This document shows positions 1 to 11,226 of a stretch of DNA of 64,000 nt, piece after piece. Below the pieces are notes generated by a model. The model saw only the letters and a list, made by a program, of their open reading frames with translations, did not search any database and was not told where the DNA came from. Position 1 is the first letter of the stretch, and each line of letters opens with the position of its first letter. Location of the stretch: the NCBI GenBank assembly GCA_029204225.1, contig CM055093.1:329001-393000 (forward strand). Reading direction: 5' to 3'. Source of the stretch: Diphasiastrum complanatum (lineage: Eukaryota; Streptophyta; Lycopodiopsida; Lycopodiales; Lycopodiaceae). Both the position numbers and the translations under genes were made by a program.

Positions 1-1
1 C

Positions 2-192
2 TACTACAAGATACACACTCAATTTTGGTATAGGAATCTTTCATGGAGTAGCAACAAGCAACCAACAATTGTTTTATCTTCAACTGGAGTTGAGTATCGA
101 GCTATGATATTAGCAACATGTGAGGCGATTTGGTTACGACAACTACTTGAAGATCTCTAGATACATCAAGAAGGGCTTTCGACACTTCAATG
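2..192 (+). pseudogene. Ty1/copia RNase H remnant
   Basis: Reading the plus strand gives the end of a copia RNase H domain: a 'SWSS(N)KQPTIVLSSTGVEYRA' type block followed by 'ATCEAIWLRQLLEDL'. These are the conserved segments around the third and fourth acidic positions of copia RNase H. The reading frame stops at a TAG near 160 and homologous sequence continues to about 192 ('..GLSTLQC'), where the hAT-type terminus begins. The rest of the element lies outside the window to the left. It is a decayed fragment with no coding capacity of its own. Confidence 0.75.
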
Positions 193-446
193 CATGAATG
201 CCCAACGTTTCTGAAACACATTTCTGAAATATCAAAAAAATTCCCAGAAACGTTTTTTTTTTAATTTTTTTTTTTTTTGGTTTTTTTTGGGCAATATGGG
301 TATGAGGTGAAAGCTCTAATTAAGAGCATAATTATTGTGTAATTTGCCGAATGTTTCGGGTGCAGGATGGTCTAGTTTAGGTGCATTAACTCCCAGGTTT
401 ACGCTTTGTTGTGTTTAATAAAAACATGATGCCCTAAATTCTCCCT

Positions 447-472
447 CCTCTCTCTCTCTCTCTCGCGCGCTC

Positions 473-523
<51 letters not shown>

Positions 524-530
524 CTCTCTC
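447..530. repeat. (TC)n microsatellite
   Basis: A TC dinucleotide tract of about 80 bp with a short GCGC interruption near 464-470 and a CAC interruption. It lies inside hAT copy 1 and carries no gene. Confidence 0.95.
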
Positions 531-646
531 AAAACCAACAAACTAAACAAAAATGTTGAATCGTGCTGAACAAAAACCATGCTAAGTATTCGTCCTGAAC
601 TGTACTGAAGCATTTTTCAACCATATGGAATCGTTTTTCAACCATA

Positions 647-736
<90 letters not shown>
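647..736. repeat. Compound (CT)n(CA)n microsatellite
   Basis: About 12 CT units followed by about 33 CA units without interruption. Open frames across it encode only Cys-Val or Glu-Arg dipeptide runs and are not genes. Confidence 0.97.
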
Positions 737-738
<2 letters not shown>

Positions 739-856
739 GAACAGTACTGAATCGTTACACTGCTGTGAATAGGATCATCGTAATATATAATATCGGGCCA
801 CATGGCACCAAAATGGGGTACAATGATGTTCCATGAACGTAATGAAAACTACACAA

Positions 857-1546
857 CTAAGACTCGTCAGAGTCATGGTAGGAACCATCATCTGAATCTG
901 TGCCTGACTGCAGATCCCAAGGGTCTATAGATGAATCGGAACTGGAGGGAGCCATATGCCGTGGTGTGGCCCTGGCTCTGCTGCGTGCTCTGGCTCTCTG
1001 CTGCGTGCTCTGGCTCTGGATCCTCCCCCTGCCTCTACCTCTGCCTCTGCCTCTTTCCCCTCCTCTGGCCCCCCTCTGCTTGCCCCCACCCCTGTGTCTA
1101 CCCCTGCATGTCTGTGTGTCAGGTGGCTCTGATCCTACGCCCTGGGATGGCCCTACCCACTGTGATGATGCCTGGCCGACGGCTGCCTGTGATGCTCCAC
1201 TCCTGTCTACAAAATGCGAACTCAGCCCCGGGTCCACCAACAGGTCAGCCAGGTCATCCCCCTGTGCCTCCGCCCCCATCTCCTCATCGTCCTCCGTATC
1301 TCCCTCAACCCACTCCTCCTCCTGATAGTCAGCCCCGAGCTCCTCTCCACGCCACGTAGGAATACTATGCCAAGCGGGCAAGAAACCAAGACATTGATGA
1401 CGGATCGCCGACGAATGTCGGTCCATCCATCACTCAATATCGTGCATCCATACCTGCCACAAAACACCCATTAGCCACATGTAAAAATTGCGCTACGAGT
1501 CAACCCTAAACGCATGTAATGGGTTTATGGAAACAAAGTACTTACA
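857..1546 (-). pseudogene. hAT transposase remnant (DUF659 start fused to C-terminal acidic/RG-rich tail)
   Basis: On the minus strand the segment at about 1453-1350 encodes the start of the DUF659-like hAT transposase domain ('YGCTILSDGWTDIRRRS', positions of the first catalytic-region Asp), after an intron-like gap homologous to the 92-bp intron of copy 2. It is then fused to a 189-residue reading frame (1426-857) that ends in an acidic stretch (GDTEDDEE) and an Arg/Gly-rich tail with repeated RGRG and RARA units. Roughly 1.2 kb of transposase present in copy 2 (46.1-47.35 kb) is absent, so no active enzyme can be made. The tail probably shows what the family's C-terminus looks like, which copy 2 has lost. 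Confidence 0.6.
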
Positions 1547-1805
1547 TCTGCCAAGCTGAGCGAATGGAACTCAGCTCCTGCGTGATGGTCTCCTCCTCCT
1601 GACGAAGCATCCTACCTCGCAATACCTCTCGTCTGGGAGGCGTCCATGTAGCATCCACGACTGCCATCTGTGCGTGAAACTCCCTAAACACCCAAGTGTC
1701 AGCAATAGCAAAAGGAATGCCGCACTCGTAAAAGAACTGTTCAGCAAGTTGAGTGCACCGGGCCTGCTGCTCTCTCTACCACCCGCATCGATCAAGGGTC
1801 TGCTG

Positions 1806-2163
1806 TGTAATAGATCCTAACACCACAGTAGGGCAAACACTAACTGATCCACCCAATCTTGCCTACTCCCTGATATAGAGTAAGCCCCTCCTAGCCTAGT
1901 GTGAGGACTGGTAGCATGCAACTGCCAAGTGTCGGCCACGTGGCACTGACGTGGCCGACTGCACGTCGGGACCCAACTGGGGGCCCTGTCCTGCTGACAG
2001 GGTCCCTAGACTGTGTTAGGCCCGCCATAGCTATGGACCGTGCTGGAGCACACTACTCACACTGTCTTGCCCTGTTGGTCGTGTATATTGGACATGACCC
2101 TGACTGTGGTATCTGACCTATCTGTGTTCTCTAGGGTTCGGCTCTGGTCACGAGCTCGTAACA
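1806..2163 (-). repeat. 3' LTR of gypsy copy 1 (358 bp)
   Basis: This is the reverse complement of the LTR at 5315-5672, same length (358 bp), from TGTAATAGATCC to the inverted tip TAACA. It is bounded internally by a pyrimidine run (CTCCCTCCCCCTT) that is the minus-strand polypurine tract. It is inserted in hAT copy 1 sequence, which matches copy 2 up to position 1805. Confidence 0.9.
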
Positions 2164-5100
2164 CTCCCTCCCCCTTAAGAACCGTCTTGGTCCTCTAAGA
2201 CAAAGTCTGGAAAAATCTTGCGAAGGACGCTGCCTCTTTCCCAAGTGGCATTCTCAACAGGCTGATCATTCCACTTGAGCAGATATTCTCGGTATAGAGT
2301 GAGACGAGTCTGTGTCTCTCTACTATCAAGAATCTCCTCCGGTTCATGTGGAGGTTGCTGAGGATCCAATGGGAGAACTAGAACACTGTCTTCTACCAGA
2401 TTTTCTGATCTGGCTAAGGCTTTTCGTAATTGACTTACATGAAAAACTGGAAAAACCTTACTAATGTGTGGGAGTTCTAGTTCATAGGTGACCTCGCCTA
2501 GTCTCCTACTGATGGTAAAGGGACCACAATACCTTGGAGACAACTTAGCGCACACTCTTGATTTGAGGGTTTTAGAGTCGACTGGGACTCTCAAGTAGAC
2601 TTTCTCACCAGCGGAGAAGTGCACATCCCGTCTGTGTGGATCTGCATAATGCCTGGCTCGATCCTGGGATTGCCTAATGCTACGCTTAGCATGTTCTATC
2701 ATCTGGTTTAGGTCCTCTCAAAAGTTTCTGGCTGCTTCAACTTTTTCTTGTTTAAACCCTACAGCTGTGGGTGAGCGTGGCTGAAAACCGTACATCAGCA
2801 TAAATGGGCTGTATCCCGTAGCTGAATGTTTGGTACTGTTATAAGCAAACTCTAATATCGAGAGATACTCCTCCCAATTAGTCTGCTTCTTGTTGACGTA
2901 TGCACGAAGCATATCCTCCAGCACTTGATTTACCCTCTCTGTTTGACCGTCCGTCTGTGGATGGTCGGTGGTATTCATATTAAGTTTAGTATGGATGATG
3001 GAATACTGCCCTCCAAAAACTCCCACTAAACTTACTGTCCCCGTCGCTGACTATGCCGGAAGGTAGACCGTACAATTTAAATAGCCTATCTACAAACAAC
3101 CTCACTAACTTTGGAGCTCTAACGATTGTTTTGGTCGGAATAAAATGAGCCATTTTGGTCAGACGGTCAACTGTGACCCATATAGTGTCATTACCCTTTT
3201 GGGTTTTAGGCAGGCCTACTATAAAATCCATGGAAATACTCTCCCATTTACCAGCTGGTATATCTAAGGGCTGCAACAACCCTCCTGCCTTTAAACACTC
3301 TGCTTTGTTTACTTGACATTTCTAGCAACTGGTTACATACTGTTGGACGTCCTTTTTCATACTGGGCCAAAAAAATTGCCTACGAAGAAGCTCATAGGTC
3401 TTTTGTATGCCTGGGTGTCCCGCACTAGGATTGTCATGACATTCATATAGGAGCTGCTGCCTATAATCCTCTGAATTGGGGACACATACTCTATCTCTAT
3501 AGAGCAAGTACTCATCCTGAATGGAATACTATTTCCATTTGAATCCTTGAGTCAACTGACCCTCAACCACTGGGATTTGCTTGGATAATACAGGCTTAGA
3601 ATCCTCAACGTCATCTGACGTATACTCGGACTCATCATCATCCTCAACGGAAGCTGCCGTATTCTTGGATGAACTAGCACCAGCCCCGAGAATTGGTTAT
3701 GGAGTCTGTAACTGTCTGCTCTGGACTGAGTTCCAGATAGTAGAGAAGAATGCATCATGCTGACACTTCCCTCTCAAGGACTCGAGTAACTCATTACGAA
3801 TCTGAGCAAAACTCAGCTCGTTTATCATAGGCATTCTGCTAAGGGCATCTGCTACTGTATTGAATTTCCCCCGTCTATATATGATAGACATATCAAACTC
3901 TTGCATCAACTCTGCCCGACGAGCTTTCCGACCTCTAAGCTCGGGTTGATTGCAAAGGTATCTGAGACTTTCATGGTATTTCAGGACCTCAAAGCTGGCA
4001 CCATACAAATAATGCCTCCAAGTTTTAAGGGCATGGACTATAGAAAAGAGTTCCTTTTCATAGGCACTGTACCTAGTCTGAGCTGGCTTGAGTTTTTTAC
4101 TCTCGAACGCAACTGGTCGTCCACCCTGAGTTAGCACAACACCTACTGCAAAGTCGCTAGCATCTATTTCGACCACAAATGGCTGATTGGGGTCGACGAC
4201 TTTTAAAACTGGTGCTGTAGCTAAGGCTGTTTGAAGAGCATCAAAGTTCTCTGGCTGTGCGGACTCCCAAATGAACTCCTTTCCCTTCCCCTTAAGAAGA
4301 TTTGTCATAGGAACTGCTATCTGAGCATATTCCCTGACAAATCATCTGTAATATCCCGCCAAACCAAGAAAGATCTGAAGTTCCAAAATATTCTGAGGTC
4401 TTAGCCCACTGAGTATGGCTTTAACCTTATTCGGGTCCATCTTAATCCCATCCGGCGAGGTAATGTGACCCAAATATGCTATTTCTTCAACGAAGAATTC
4501 ACACTTGGATTGTTTAGCATAAATCTTATGCTTTCTGAGCAGTCGAAACACCTTGCTAAGGTGTTTTAGACTCCTTCCTCGTTTTACTGTAGACGAGGAT
4601 GTCATCTAAAAATACGACTACAAACTTACCCAAGTATGGTTTGAGGACACTGTTCATCAAGGTCATAAAGGTAGCTGGAGCATTTGTGAGCCCAAATGGC
4701 ATCACCTTAAACTCATAATGACCGTGACGAGTCCTAAAAGCTGTTTTCGGGACATCATCCGATTTTATACAGACCTGATGGTATCCTGATCTGAGGTCTA
4801 TTTTACTGAAAAATTTAGCCCCGTCGAGTTGATCAAACAACTCGTTTGCCCGAGGCATAGGATATTTATTCTCAATTGTGACTTTATTGAGGGCTCTGTA
4901 ATCTACGCAAAGACGCCTTAAGGCAAATTTGAAGTCCAAAAGCACTTCTGAATTCTGAATTTTCAGAAGCCCCCTGCTCGCTGATCTGGCAGAAGTATTA
5001 TTACTCCAAATCTTTGAAGTTGGGGCCCAAAACTTTATCCAAAATCTGGATTTTCAAAAGCACTAGCAGCGCTGACCCTGCTCTTTCCTTTTGGCTTCAA

Positions 5101-5225
5101 ACTCGCTGAGAACTACTGAATTTTCCCCTGGAAACCAGATGCAAGTCTCTAGATTTACAGCGATGGAGTTGCTTGCTTATTCCTACTCTAATTCCGCTGG
5201 AAAATGTGTAGAAAACTCTCTGAAC
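2164..5225 (-). pseudogene. Ty3/gypsy chromovirus copy 1, internally deleted gag-pol
   Basis: Reading on the minus strand from 5225: about 280 bp of the 5' leader homologous to 5870-6200, then a direct jump near 4920 into reverse transcriptase, RNase H, integrase and a C-terminal chromodomain ('EYLLKWNDQPVENATWE' near 2300-2250). Gag, protease and the first part of RT are missing; relative to copy 2 about 2.3 kb (roughly 6200-8480) is deleted. RT retains the FLDD box. There are at least four frameshifts or stops (near 4600, 4330, 3690 and 3520-3300) and '[10 protein letters not shown]' marks the zinc-binding integrase part. The TGA between integrase and chromodomain (2718-2720) is the same one found in copy 2. 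Not autonomous. Confidence 0.9.
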
Positions 5226-5314
5226 CCACTGCTTGGCCCGAATCATCCGGCTAAGCATGTGAATCTGTAAATGCGAGATATCACTCCAAGTATCTCTAGA
5301 TAAGCCTGGGCACC
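5226..5314 (-). pseudogene. LINE reverse transcriptase C-terminal sliver
   Basis: On the minus strand this 89-bp piece reads 'GLSRDTWSDISHLQIHMLSRMIRAKQW', the segment found after the RT core in plant/fern-type LINE proteins. It lies between the truncated 5' leader of gypsy copy 1 and the 5' LTR of gypsy copy 2. It is related to, but not contiguous with, the LINE at 17465-18780. Confidence 0.7.
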
Positions 5315-5672
5315 TGTTACGAGCTCGTAACCAGTGCCGAACCCTAGGGAACACAGATAGGTCAGATACCACAGTCAGGGTCGTGTCCAGTGTACATGAC
5401 CAACAGGGCAAGACAGTGTGAGTAGTGTGCCCCAGCACGGTCCATAGCCATGGCGGGCCTAACACAGCCTAGGGACCCTGTCAGCAGGATAGGGCTCCCA
5501 GTTGGGTCCCGACGTGCAGTCGGCCACGTCAGTGCCACGTGGCCGACACTTGGCAGTAGCATGCTACCAGTCCTCACACTGGGCTAGGAGGGGCTTACTC
5601 TATATCAGGGAGTAGGCAAGGTTGGGTGGATCAGTTAGTGTTTGCCCTACTGTGGTGTTAGGATCTATTACA
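5315..5672 (+). repeat. 5' LTR of gypsy copy 2
   Basis: 358 bp, starts TGTTACGAGCTCGTAACC and ends GGATCTATTACA. The first bases contain the perfect 14-bp palindrome TTACGAGCTCGTAA (5317-5330). It carries the promoter and polyadenylation functions by family analogy; no TATA box is asserted here. Confidence 0.93.
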
Positions 5673-5690
5673 CTGGTATCAGAGCCATCT
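5673..5690 (+). promoter_or_regulatory. Primer-binding site (initiator Met-tRNA type)
   Basis: TGGTATCAGAGCCAT follows one base after the LTR end. TGGTATCAGAGC is the complement of the 3' end of plant initiator tRNA-Met, the usual primer of plant gypsy and copia elements. Confidence 0.88.
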
Positions 5691-6444
5691 CCATCCTAGG
5701 GAGTTCAGGAGCAGCAGTAGAGAAAGCTATCAGAAGATAGGAAAGATCTCTGAGTTTCTCAGAAAAGATTAGAGGAGGAGAATCGCTGTAGGAGCAGCCT
5801 TCAAACTTCTGATTTTCACTGAGAAATCACAGTAGCAAGGAGTCAGATTCCAAGTGTAGGTAGCTCGCTGGAAATACAGCTGTTTCTCACTGAGTTCAGA
5901 GGATTCTCTATAGTTTTCCCAGCGAAATTAGAGTAGGAAGAAGCCAGCACCTCCATCGCTGTACAGTCAGAGACCTGCATTTGATTTCCAGGGAAAAATT
6001 TACTGGTTCTCAGCGAGTTTGAAGCCAAAAAGGAGGAGCAGGGCCAACGCTGCCAGTGCTTCTGAAAATCTGGTTTTTGGACAAGTTTTCGGGCCCCAAC
6101 GTCAGAGATTTGGAGCAAGAGGATTCCTACTAGATCAGCGAGCAGGAGACTTCTGAAATTTCAGAATTCAGAGGGGTTTTTGGACTTCAGATTTGCCATT
6201 TTGTGGACAAATTGAGATGCTGTCAGACCAGCGAGGGGGGATAGCAAAAGTTACAGATCTTGTTGCACATTTTCCAACCTCAAATCAGATTGAGGAAGAA
6301 GCTGAGAAGGGCTTTTCTTGATTCTCTTTGTGGAAGTACAGCTCTCAGAAAGAGCTAAGTTTCCTTTCCCTTGTACAGTTGTAAATTAGTCTTTTAGACT
6401 TTTTTTCCTTCAGAAGTTAAGGTAGCTCTCTGTCAGTTCCGAAG
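5691..6444 (+). other. Gypsy leader between primer site and gag
   Basis: About 750 bp of untranslated leader with repeated short motifs such as 'CAGCGA' and 'TTTCCAGxGAAA'. No convincing ORF on the plus strand. Part of it (about 5870-6200) is also kept, inverted, in gypsy copy 1 at 4920-5225. Confidence 0.7.
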
Positions 6445-8043
6445 ATGACCACTCCTCAGGGACCTGATCAACCCCCGGAGAGAGGCTTCGACGAACTTGA
6501 AACAGGAGCCTTGGCTTACAGAAAAGGGAAGGAACCCATGGAAGTAGAAGAACAGGAACAGTTCGCCGAAGAACTCGACGAACTGGTTACCAAGGAGCAG
6601 TTCCTCCAATTGGTAACAGAAGTGGATGAACTGAAGTTGGCATTAGCCAATTTCAAGTCTAGTGTGGACGACTCGTTCGTTGAACTCAAAAACTTGATTT
6701 TGAGTTCCGCGAAAGGAAGCCTTCCCTCCACTTCTCAGTTATCCCCTTCTCCACTTCCATCAGTTTCAGGTGAGACTTTACGATCTCACCCCAGTGTTTT
6801 TAAAGACTTAAAACCTCCTACTTTTAATGGGGAAGAGAAGGATAGAAATGCAGATATTCTACAAACCTTCCTCAGCAAATGGAAGAACATTCATGCTCTT
6901 AATCAGACCCCTGACCATTTGCAAGCTATTGAGGCCAGTCTTTCCTTAGGGCCTATGGCCTATAAGTGGTGGTTAAATCTCCAGGAGACTGGGCAGACTC
7001 CCCGGTCATGGAAAGCTTTTGAAGAAGCTTTCCTAAGAGAATTTCTACCAGAGAATGAACTTGATAGAGCCTGGGAAGCCTGGGAAAGAACAGTAATGGA
7101 CAAGTCCCTCATCCAATATATCTCGCAGTATCGAGAAGCAATTTTAAAGATTAAAAATATGGATGACTATCAGAAAATCAGGGGATTTGTCCGTGGCCTC
7201 AAAGATGAATATAAAGTAGAGGTCCAGAGAAACTCGCCTACTACCCTTGAGCAAGCTCTCAGATATGCTCAAATCTATGATGATTCAGTGGGTAGGAAGA
7301 GGGCGAGACAACAGCCACTTTCTGAGCAGCCTTCTCAGAAAGACTTTCAATTTAAAAAGAAATTTTTAAAAAGAAAGAAAGAAGATAAATTTAAAGGTGA
7401 AGCTCCTCAGAAACGCCCTTCACTCATACAGCCCTTAAAACCAGATGATTTTGAGAAAGTCAAACAAGAACATTTGTGCTTTGTGTGTATGGGCAAGGGA
7501 CACACAGTCAGACAGTGTCCCAAGGGGCCTTTCACTAAAAAAGATAAGAAAGATAAAAAACAAGTTCATCTTGTTCAGACTGTATGTTTCCCCAGTGACT
7601 CGGCAGCTTCCGAGATCAAAGTGTATCATGAAGATCATGAACACTGTTGCCAGCTGACCTCTGCAATGCTAGCGAGACCCTTCAGCTTTGGGCCGCATGA
7701 CCTAGTACGTATGCATGGGAAAGTTGGTAACCAGTCAGTAAGAGTCATGGTTGATGATGGGGCAACCCATAATTTCATCAACCACACCCTGGTTAAAAAG
7801 CTTAAACTACCAGAAGTACCTAGTCAGCATAGGTACATAGTTTCATTAGCTAAGGGTGAAGATAAAAAAATATGGGAAACTATGGTAAGTAAGTTAAATC
7901 TTGGTATTCAGGGGTACCAAGATGAAATAAACTTTCAGATAATGCACCTGGATCGAACAGACATTGTTCTCGGGAGAGATTGGCTCTACAGTTTAGGACC
8001 TTCCCTCCACAGAAACTATCAGGAGAACACCCTCAGCTTTTAG
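6445..8043 (+). CDS. Gypsy Gag and protease region (first part of polyprotein)
   Basis: 532 codons. The ATG at 6445 is the first after the leader. The N-terminus is acidic and hydrophilic; residues ~120-280 are the retrotransposon gag capsid domain ('MAYKWWLNLQETG', 'FLREFLPENE'). A CCHC zinc knuckle (C-F-V-C-x4-H-x4-C) lies near residue 345. A pepsin-like retroviral protease follows, near residue 435, with the block VDDGATHNF. Most family members have D-S/T-G there, so Ser/Thr has become Asp and activity is doubtful. The frame ends at TAG 8041-8043, but the downstream pol frame is the same frame, so this is an interrupted gag-pol polyprotein. Confidence 0.9.
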   Translation: MTTPQGPDQPPERGFDELETGALAYRKGKEPMEVEEQEQFAEELDELVTKEQFLQLVTEVDELKLALANFKSSVDDSFVELKNLILSSAKGSLPSTSQLSPSPLPSVSGETLRSHPSVFKDLKPPTFNGEEKDRNADILQTFLSKWKNIHALNQTPDHLQAIEASLSLGPMAYKWWLNLQETGQTPRSWKAFEEAFLREFLPENELDRAWEAWERTVMDKSLIQYISQYREAILKIKNMDDYQKIRGFVRGLKDEYKVEVQRNSPTTLEQALRYAQIYDDSVGRKRARQQPLSEQPSQKDFQFKKKFLKRKKEDKFKGEAPQKRPSLIQPLKPDDFEKVKQEHLCFVCMGKGHTVRQCPKGPFTKKDKKDKKQVHLVQTVCFPSDSAASEIKVYHEDHEHCCQLTSAMLARPFSFGPHDLVRMHGKVGNQSVRVMVDDGATHNFINHTLVKKLKLPEVPSQHRYIVSLAKGEDKKIWETMVSKLNLGIQGYQDEINFQIMHLDRTDIVLGRDWLYSLGPSLHRNYQENTLSF

Positions 8044-8064
8044 CATAAAGGCCGAGAGATCCAG

Positions 8065-10683
8065 TTGCATGGGGAGCATGATGCTCCCAACAGCCCTATG
8101 GTCTGCAGTTCAGAGCTCTGTCAGCTAATCGGAGACGAAGACCATCAGGTATTCTTATGTAACTTTCAGTTTATTCATGAAGTTTCTATTTCCAGTTCTT
8201 TTCAGCAGAAAATCAGTAAATTAGAAACTTTGTTGTCTAAATTTAAAGATGTTTTTCCTGAAGATTTACCACATGGTTTACGACCTAGCAGAGAGGTAGA
8301 TCATGTAATAAACCTAGTACCAGGTACAACACCTGTTTCTAAACCTCCGTATCGGGTCAGCCGAACAGAGGATGAAGAAATAACTAGGCAGTTAACAGAC
8401 TATCTTGGGAAAGGCCAAATTCAGACCAGTAGTTCACCATGGGCCTCACCAGTCCTATTGGTGAAAAAGAAAGAGGGGTCTATGCGTCTTTGCGTAGATT
8501 ATAGAGCCCTCAATAAAGTCACAATTAAGAATAAATACCCTATGCCTCGGGCAAACGAGTTGTTTGACCAACTCGACGGGGCTAAGTTTTTCAGCAAAAT
8601 AGACCTTAGATTGGGATATCATCAAGTCCGTATAAAATCGGAAGATGTCTCGAAAACAGCTTTTAGGACTCGTCACGGTCATTATGAGTTTAAGGTGATG
8701 CCATTTGGGCTCACAAATGCTCCAGCTACCTTAATGACCTTGATGAACAGTGTCCTCAGACCATACTTGGGTAAGTTTGTAGTCGTATTTTTAGATGACA
8801 TCCTCGTTTACAGCAAAACGAGGAAGGAGCATCTAAAACACCTTAGAAAGGTGTTTCGACTGCTTAGAAAGCATAAGCTCTATGCTAAACAATCCAAGTG
8901 TGAATTCTTCGTTGAAGAAGTAGCATATTTGGGTCACATTATCTCTTCAGATGGGATTAAGATGGACCCAAATAAGGTTAAAGCCATACTCAGTTGGCTG
9001 AGACCTCAGAATATTTTTGAACTTCAAATCTTTCTTGGTCTGGCAGGATATTACAGACGATTTGTCAAGGAATATGCTCAGATAGCAGTCCCTATGACAA
9101 ATCTCCTTAAGGGAAAGGAGTTTATTTGGGAGTCCGCACAGCAGGAGAGCTTTGATGCTCTCAAAACAGCCTTAACTACAGCACCAGTTTTAAAAGTCGT
9201 CGACCCCAATCAGCCATTTGTGGTCGAAACAGATGCTAGCGACTTTGCAGTAGGTGCTGTGCTAACTCAGAGTGGACGACCAGTTGCGTTCGAGAGTAAA
9301 AAACTCGAGCCAGCTCAGACTAGGTATAGTGCCTATGAAAAGGAACTCTTTTCTATAGTCCATGCCCTTAAGACTTGGAGGCATTATTTGTATGGTGCCA
9401 ACTTTGAGGTCCTGACAGACCATGAGAGTCTCAGATACCTTTGCAATCAACCTGAGCTTAGAGGTCGGAAAGCTCGTTGGGCAGAGTTGATGCAAGAGTT
9501 TGACATGTCTATCAGATATAGACGGGGGAAATTCAATACAGTAGCAGATGCCCTTAGCAGAATGCCTATGATAAACGAACTGAGTTTTACTCAGATTCGT
9601 AATGAGTTACTCGAGTCCTTGAGAGGGAAATGCCAGCATGATGCATTCTTCTTTACTATCTGGAACTCAGTCCAGAGCAGACAGTTACAGACTCCAGAAC
9701 CAGTTCCCGGGGCTGGTGCCAGTTCACCCAAGAATACGGCAGCTTCCGTTGAGGATGATGATGAGTCCGAGTATACGTCGTCAGATGGTGTTGAGGATTC
9801 TGAGCCTGTATTACCCAAGCAAACCCCAGTGGTTGAAAGTCAGTTGACTCAAGGATTCAAATGGAAACAATATTCCATTCAGGATGAGTACTTGCTCTAT
9901 AGAGATAGAGTATGTGTCCCCAATTCAGAGGATTATAGGCAGCAGGTCCTATATGAATGTCATGACAATCCTAGTGCGGGACACCCAGGCATACAGAAGA
10001 CCTATGAGCTTCTTCGTAGGCAATTTTTCTGGCCCAGTATGAAAAAGGACGTCCACCAGTATGTATCCAGTTGCCAGAAATGTCAAGTAAATAAAGCAGA
10101 GTGTTTAAAGGCAGGAGGTTTGTTGCATCCCTTAGAAATACCAGCTGGTAAATGGGAGAGTATCTCCATGGATTTTATAGTAGGCCTGCCTAAAGCCCAA
10201 AAGGGTAATGACGCTATATGGGTCACAGTTGACCGTCTGACCAAAATGTCTCATTTTATTCCGACCAAAACAACTGTTAGAGCTCCAGAGTTAGCGAGGT
10301 TGTTTGTAGACGGGCTATTTAAATTGTACGGTCTACCTTCCGGCATAGTCAGCGACCGGGACAGTAAGTTTACTGGAAATTTTTGGAGGGCAGTATTCCA
10401 TCATCTCCATACTAAACTTAATATGAGTAAGACCAACCATCCACAGACGGACGGTCAAACAGAGAGGGTAAATCAGGTGCTGGAGGATATGCTTCGTGCA
10501 TACGTCAACAAGAAGCAGACTAATTGGGAGGAGTATCTCTCGATATTAGAGTTTGCTTATAACAGTACCAAACATTCAGCTACGGGATACAGCCCATTTA
10601 TGCTGATGTACGGTTTTCAGCCACGCTCACCCACAGCTGTAGGGTTTAAACAAGAAAAAGTTGAAGCAGCCAGAAACTTTTGA
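8065..10683 (+). CDS. Gypsy reverse transcriptase - RNase H - integrase
   Basis: 872 codons, in the same frame as gag; the first ATG after the TAG is at 8065, but the real product would start upstream. RT carries '[13 protein letters not shown]' (~residue 140), 'MPFGLTNAP' and the intact FLDD catalytic box (~residue 242). RNase H starts near residue 385 ('[13 protein letters not shown]') and has the conserved Asp/Glu/Asp positions. Integrase has the HHCC zinc region ('[22 protein letters not shown]'), then 'MDFIVGLP', 'SDRDSKFTG' and '[12 protein letters not shown]' (DDE triad). It ends at TGA 10681-10683, after which the same frame continues. This is the most intact pol in the window. Confidence 0.93.
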   Translation: MHGEHDAPNSPMVCSSELCQLIGDEDHQVFLCNFQFIHEVSISSSFQQKISKLETLLSKFKDVFPEDLPHGLRPSREVDHVINLVPGTTPVSKPPYRVSRTEDEEITRQLTDYLGKGQIQTSSSPWASPVLLVKKKEGSMRLCVDYRALNKVTIKNKYPMPRANELFDQLDGAKFFSKIDLRLGYHQVRIKSEDVSKTAFRTRHGHYEFKVMPFGLTNAPATLMTLMNSVLRPYLGKFVVVFLDDILVYSKTRKEHLKHLRKVFRLLRKHKLYAKQSKCEFFVEEVAYLGHIISSDGIKMDPNKVKAILSWLRPQNIFELQIFLGLAGYYRRFVKEYAQIAVPMTNLLKGKEFIWESAQQESFDALKTALTTAPVLKVVDPNQPFVVETDASDFAVGAVLTQSGRPVAFESKKLEPAQTRYSAYEKELFSIVHALKTWRHYLYGANFEVLTDHESLRYLCNQPELRGRKARWAELMQEFDMSIRYRRGKFNTVADALSRMPMINELSFTQIRNELLESLRGKCQHDAFFFTIWNSVQSRQLQTPEPVPGAGASSPKNTAASVEDDDESEYTSSDGVEDSEPVLPKQTPVVESQLTQGFKWKQYSIQDEYLLYRDRVCVPNSEDYRQQVLYECHDNPSAGHPGIQKTYELLRRQFFWPSMKKDVHQYVSSCQKCQVNKAECLKAGGLLHPLEIPAGKWESISMDFIVGLPKAQKGNDAIWVTVDRLTKMSHFIPTKTTVRAPELARLFVDGLFKLYGLPSGIVSDRDSKFTGNFWRAVFHHLHTKLNMSKTNHPQTDGQTERVNQVLEDMLRAYVNKKQTNWEEYLSILEFAYNSTKHSATGYSPFMLMYGFQPRSPTAVGFKQEKVEAARNF

Positions 10684-11226
10684 GAGGACCTAAACCAGAT
10701 GATAGAACATGCTAAGCGTAGCATTAGACAGTCCCAGGATCGAGCCAGGCATTATGCAGATCCACACAGACGGGATGTGCAGTTCTCCATTGGTGAGAAA
10801 GTCTACTTGAGAGTCCCAGTTGACTCTAAAACCCTCAAATCAGGAGTGTGTGCTAAGTTGTCTCCAAGGTATTGTGGTCCCTTTACCATCAGTAGGAGAC
10901 TAGGCAAGGTCACCTATGAACTAGAACTCCCACACAGCAGTAAGGTTTTTCCAGTCTTTCATGTAAGTCAGTTACGAAAAGCCTTAACCAGATCAGACAA
11001 TCTGGTAGGGGACAGTGTTCTAGTTCTCCCATTGGATCCTCAACAACCTCCACATGAACCAGAGGAGATTCTTGATAGTAGAGAGACGCAGACTCGTCAT
11101 ACTCTATACCGAGAATATCTGGTGAAGTGGAATGATCAGCCTGTTGAGAATGCCACTTGGGAAAGAGGCAGCGTCCTTCGCAAGATTTTTCCAGACTTTG
11201 TCTTAGAGGACCAAGATTGTTCTTAA
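10684..11226 (+). CDS. Gypsy integrase C-terminus and chromodomain (last part of polyprotein)
   Basis: The frame continues in phase after the TGA; the first ATG is at 10699. It begins with the integrase C-terminal 'IEHAKRSIRQSQDRARHYAD' helix, then the GPY/F-type segment ('LSPRYCGPFTISRR', 'VFPVFHVSQLRKAL'), and ends in a chromodomain ('EYLVKWNDQPVENATWERG'), which defines the Chromoviridae lineage and is known to guide integration to chromatin. The stop at 11224-11226 lies just before the polypurine tract. Confidence 0.9.
   Translation, partial: EDLNQMIEHAKRSIRQSQDRARHYADPHRRDVQFSIGEKVYLRVPVDSKTLKSGVCAKLSPRYCGPFTISRRLGKVTYELELPHSSKVFPVFHVSQLRKALTRSDNLVGDSVLVLPLDPQQPPHEPEEILDSRETQTRHTLYREYLVKWNDQPVENATWERGSVLRKIFPDFVLEDQDCS

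Larger units (their letters stand above)
193..1805 (-). mobile_element. hAT-family transposon, copy 1, left part (internally deleted)
   Basis: The left end cuts copia coding sequence at about 193. The first ~150 bp (fold-prone sequence with repeated 'TTTCTGAAAC' motifs, a T-rich stretch, then 'CAATATGGGTAT') resemble the left end of the 408-bp MITE at 41759. Internal sequence 1350-1805 matches hAT copy 2 (47360-47830) nearly base for base on the same strand. The transposase core between the DUF659-like segment and the C-terminal tail is missing (junction near 1348), so this is a deletion derivative. A gypsy composite is inserted at 1806; hAT sequence resumes at 11579. The exact 5' end (190-198) is uncertain. 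Confidence 0.65.

Noticed and set aside
582-803. ORF of Cys-Val and Glu-Arg runs across the CA/CT repeat
   Set aside because: Purely a translation of the microsatellite.
5673-5690. tRNA gene
   Set aside because: Primer-binding sites contain only the complement of a tRNA 3' end; no cloverleaf can be formed there.
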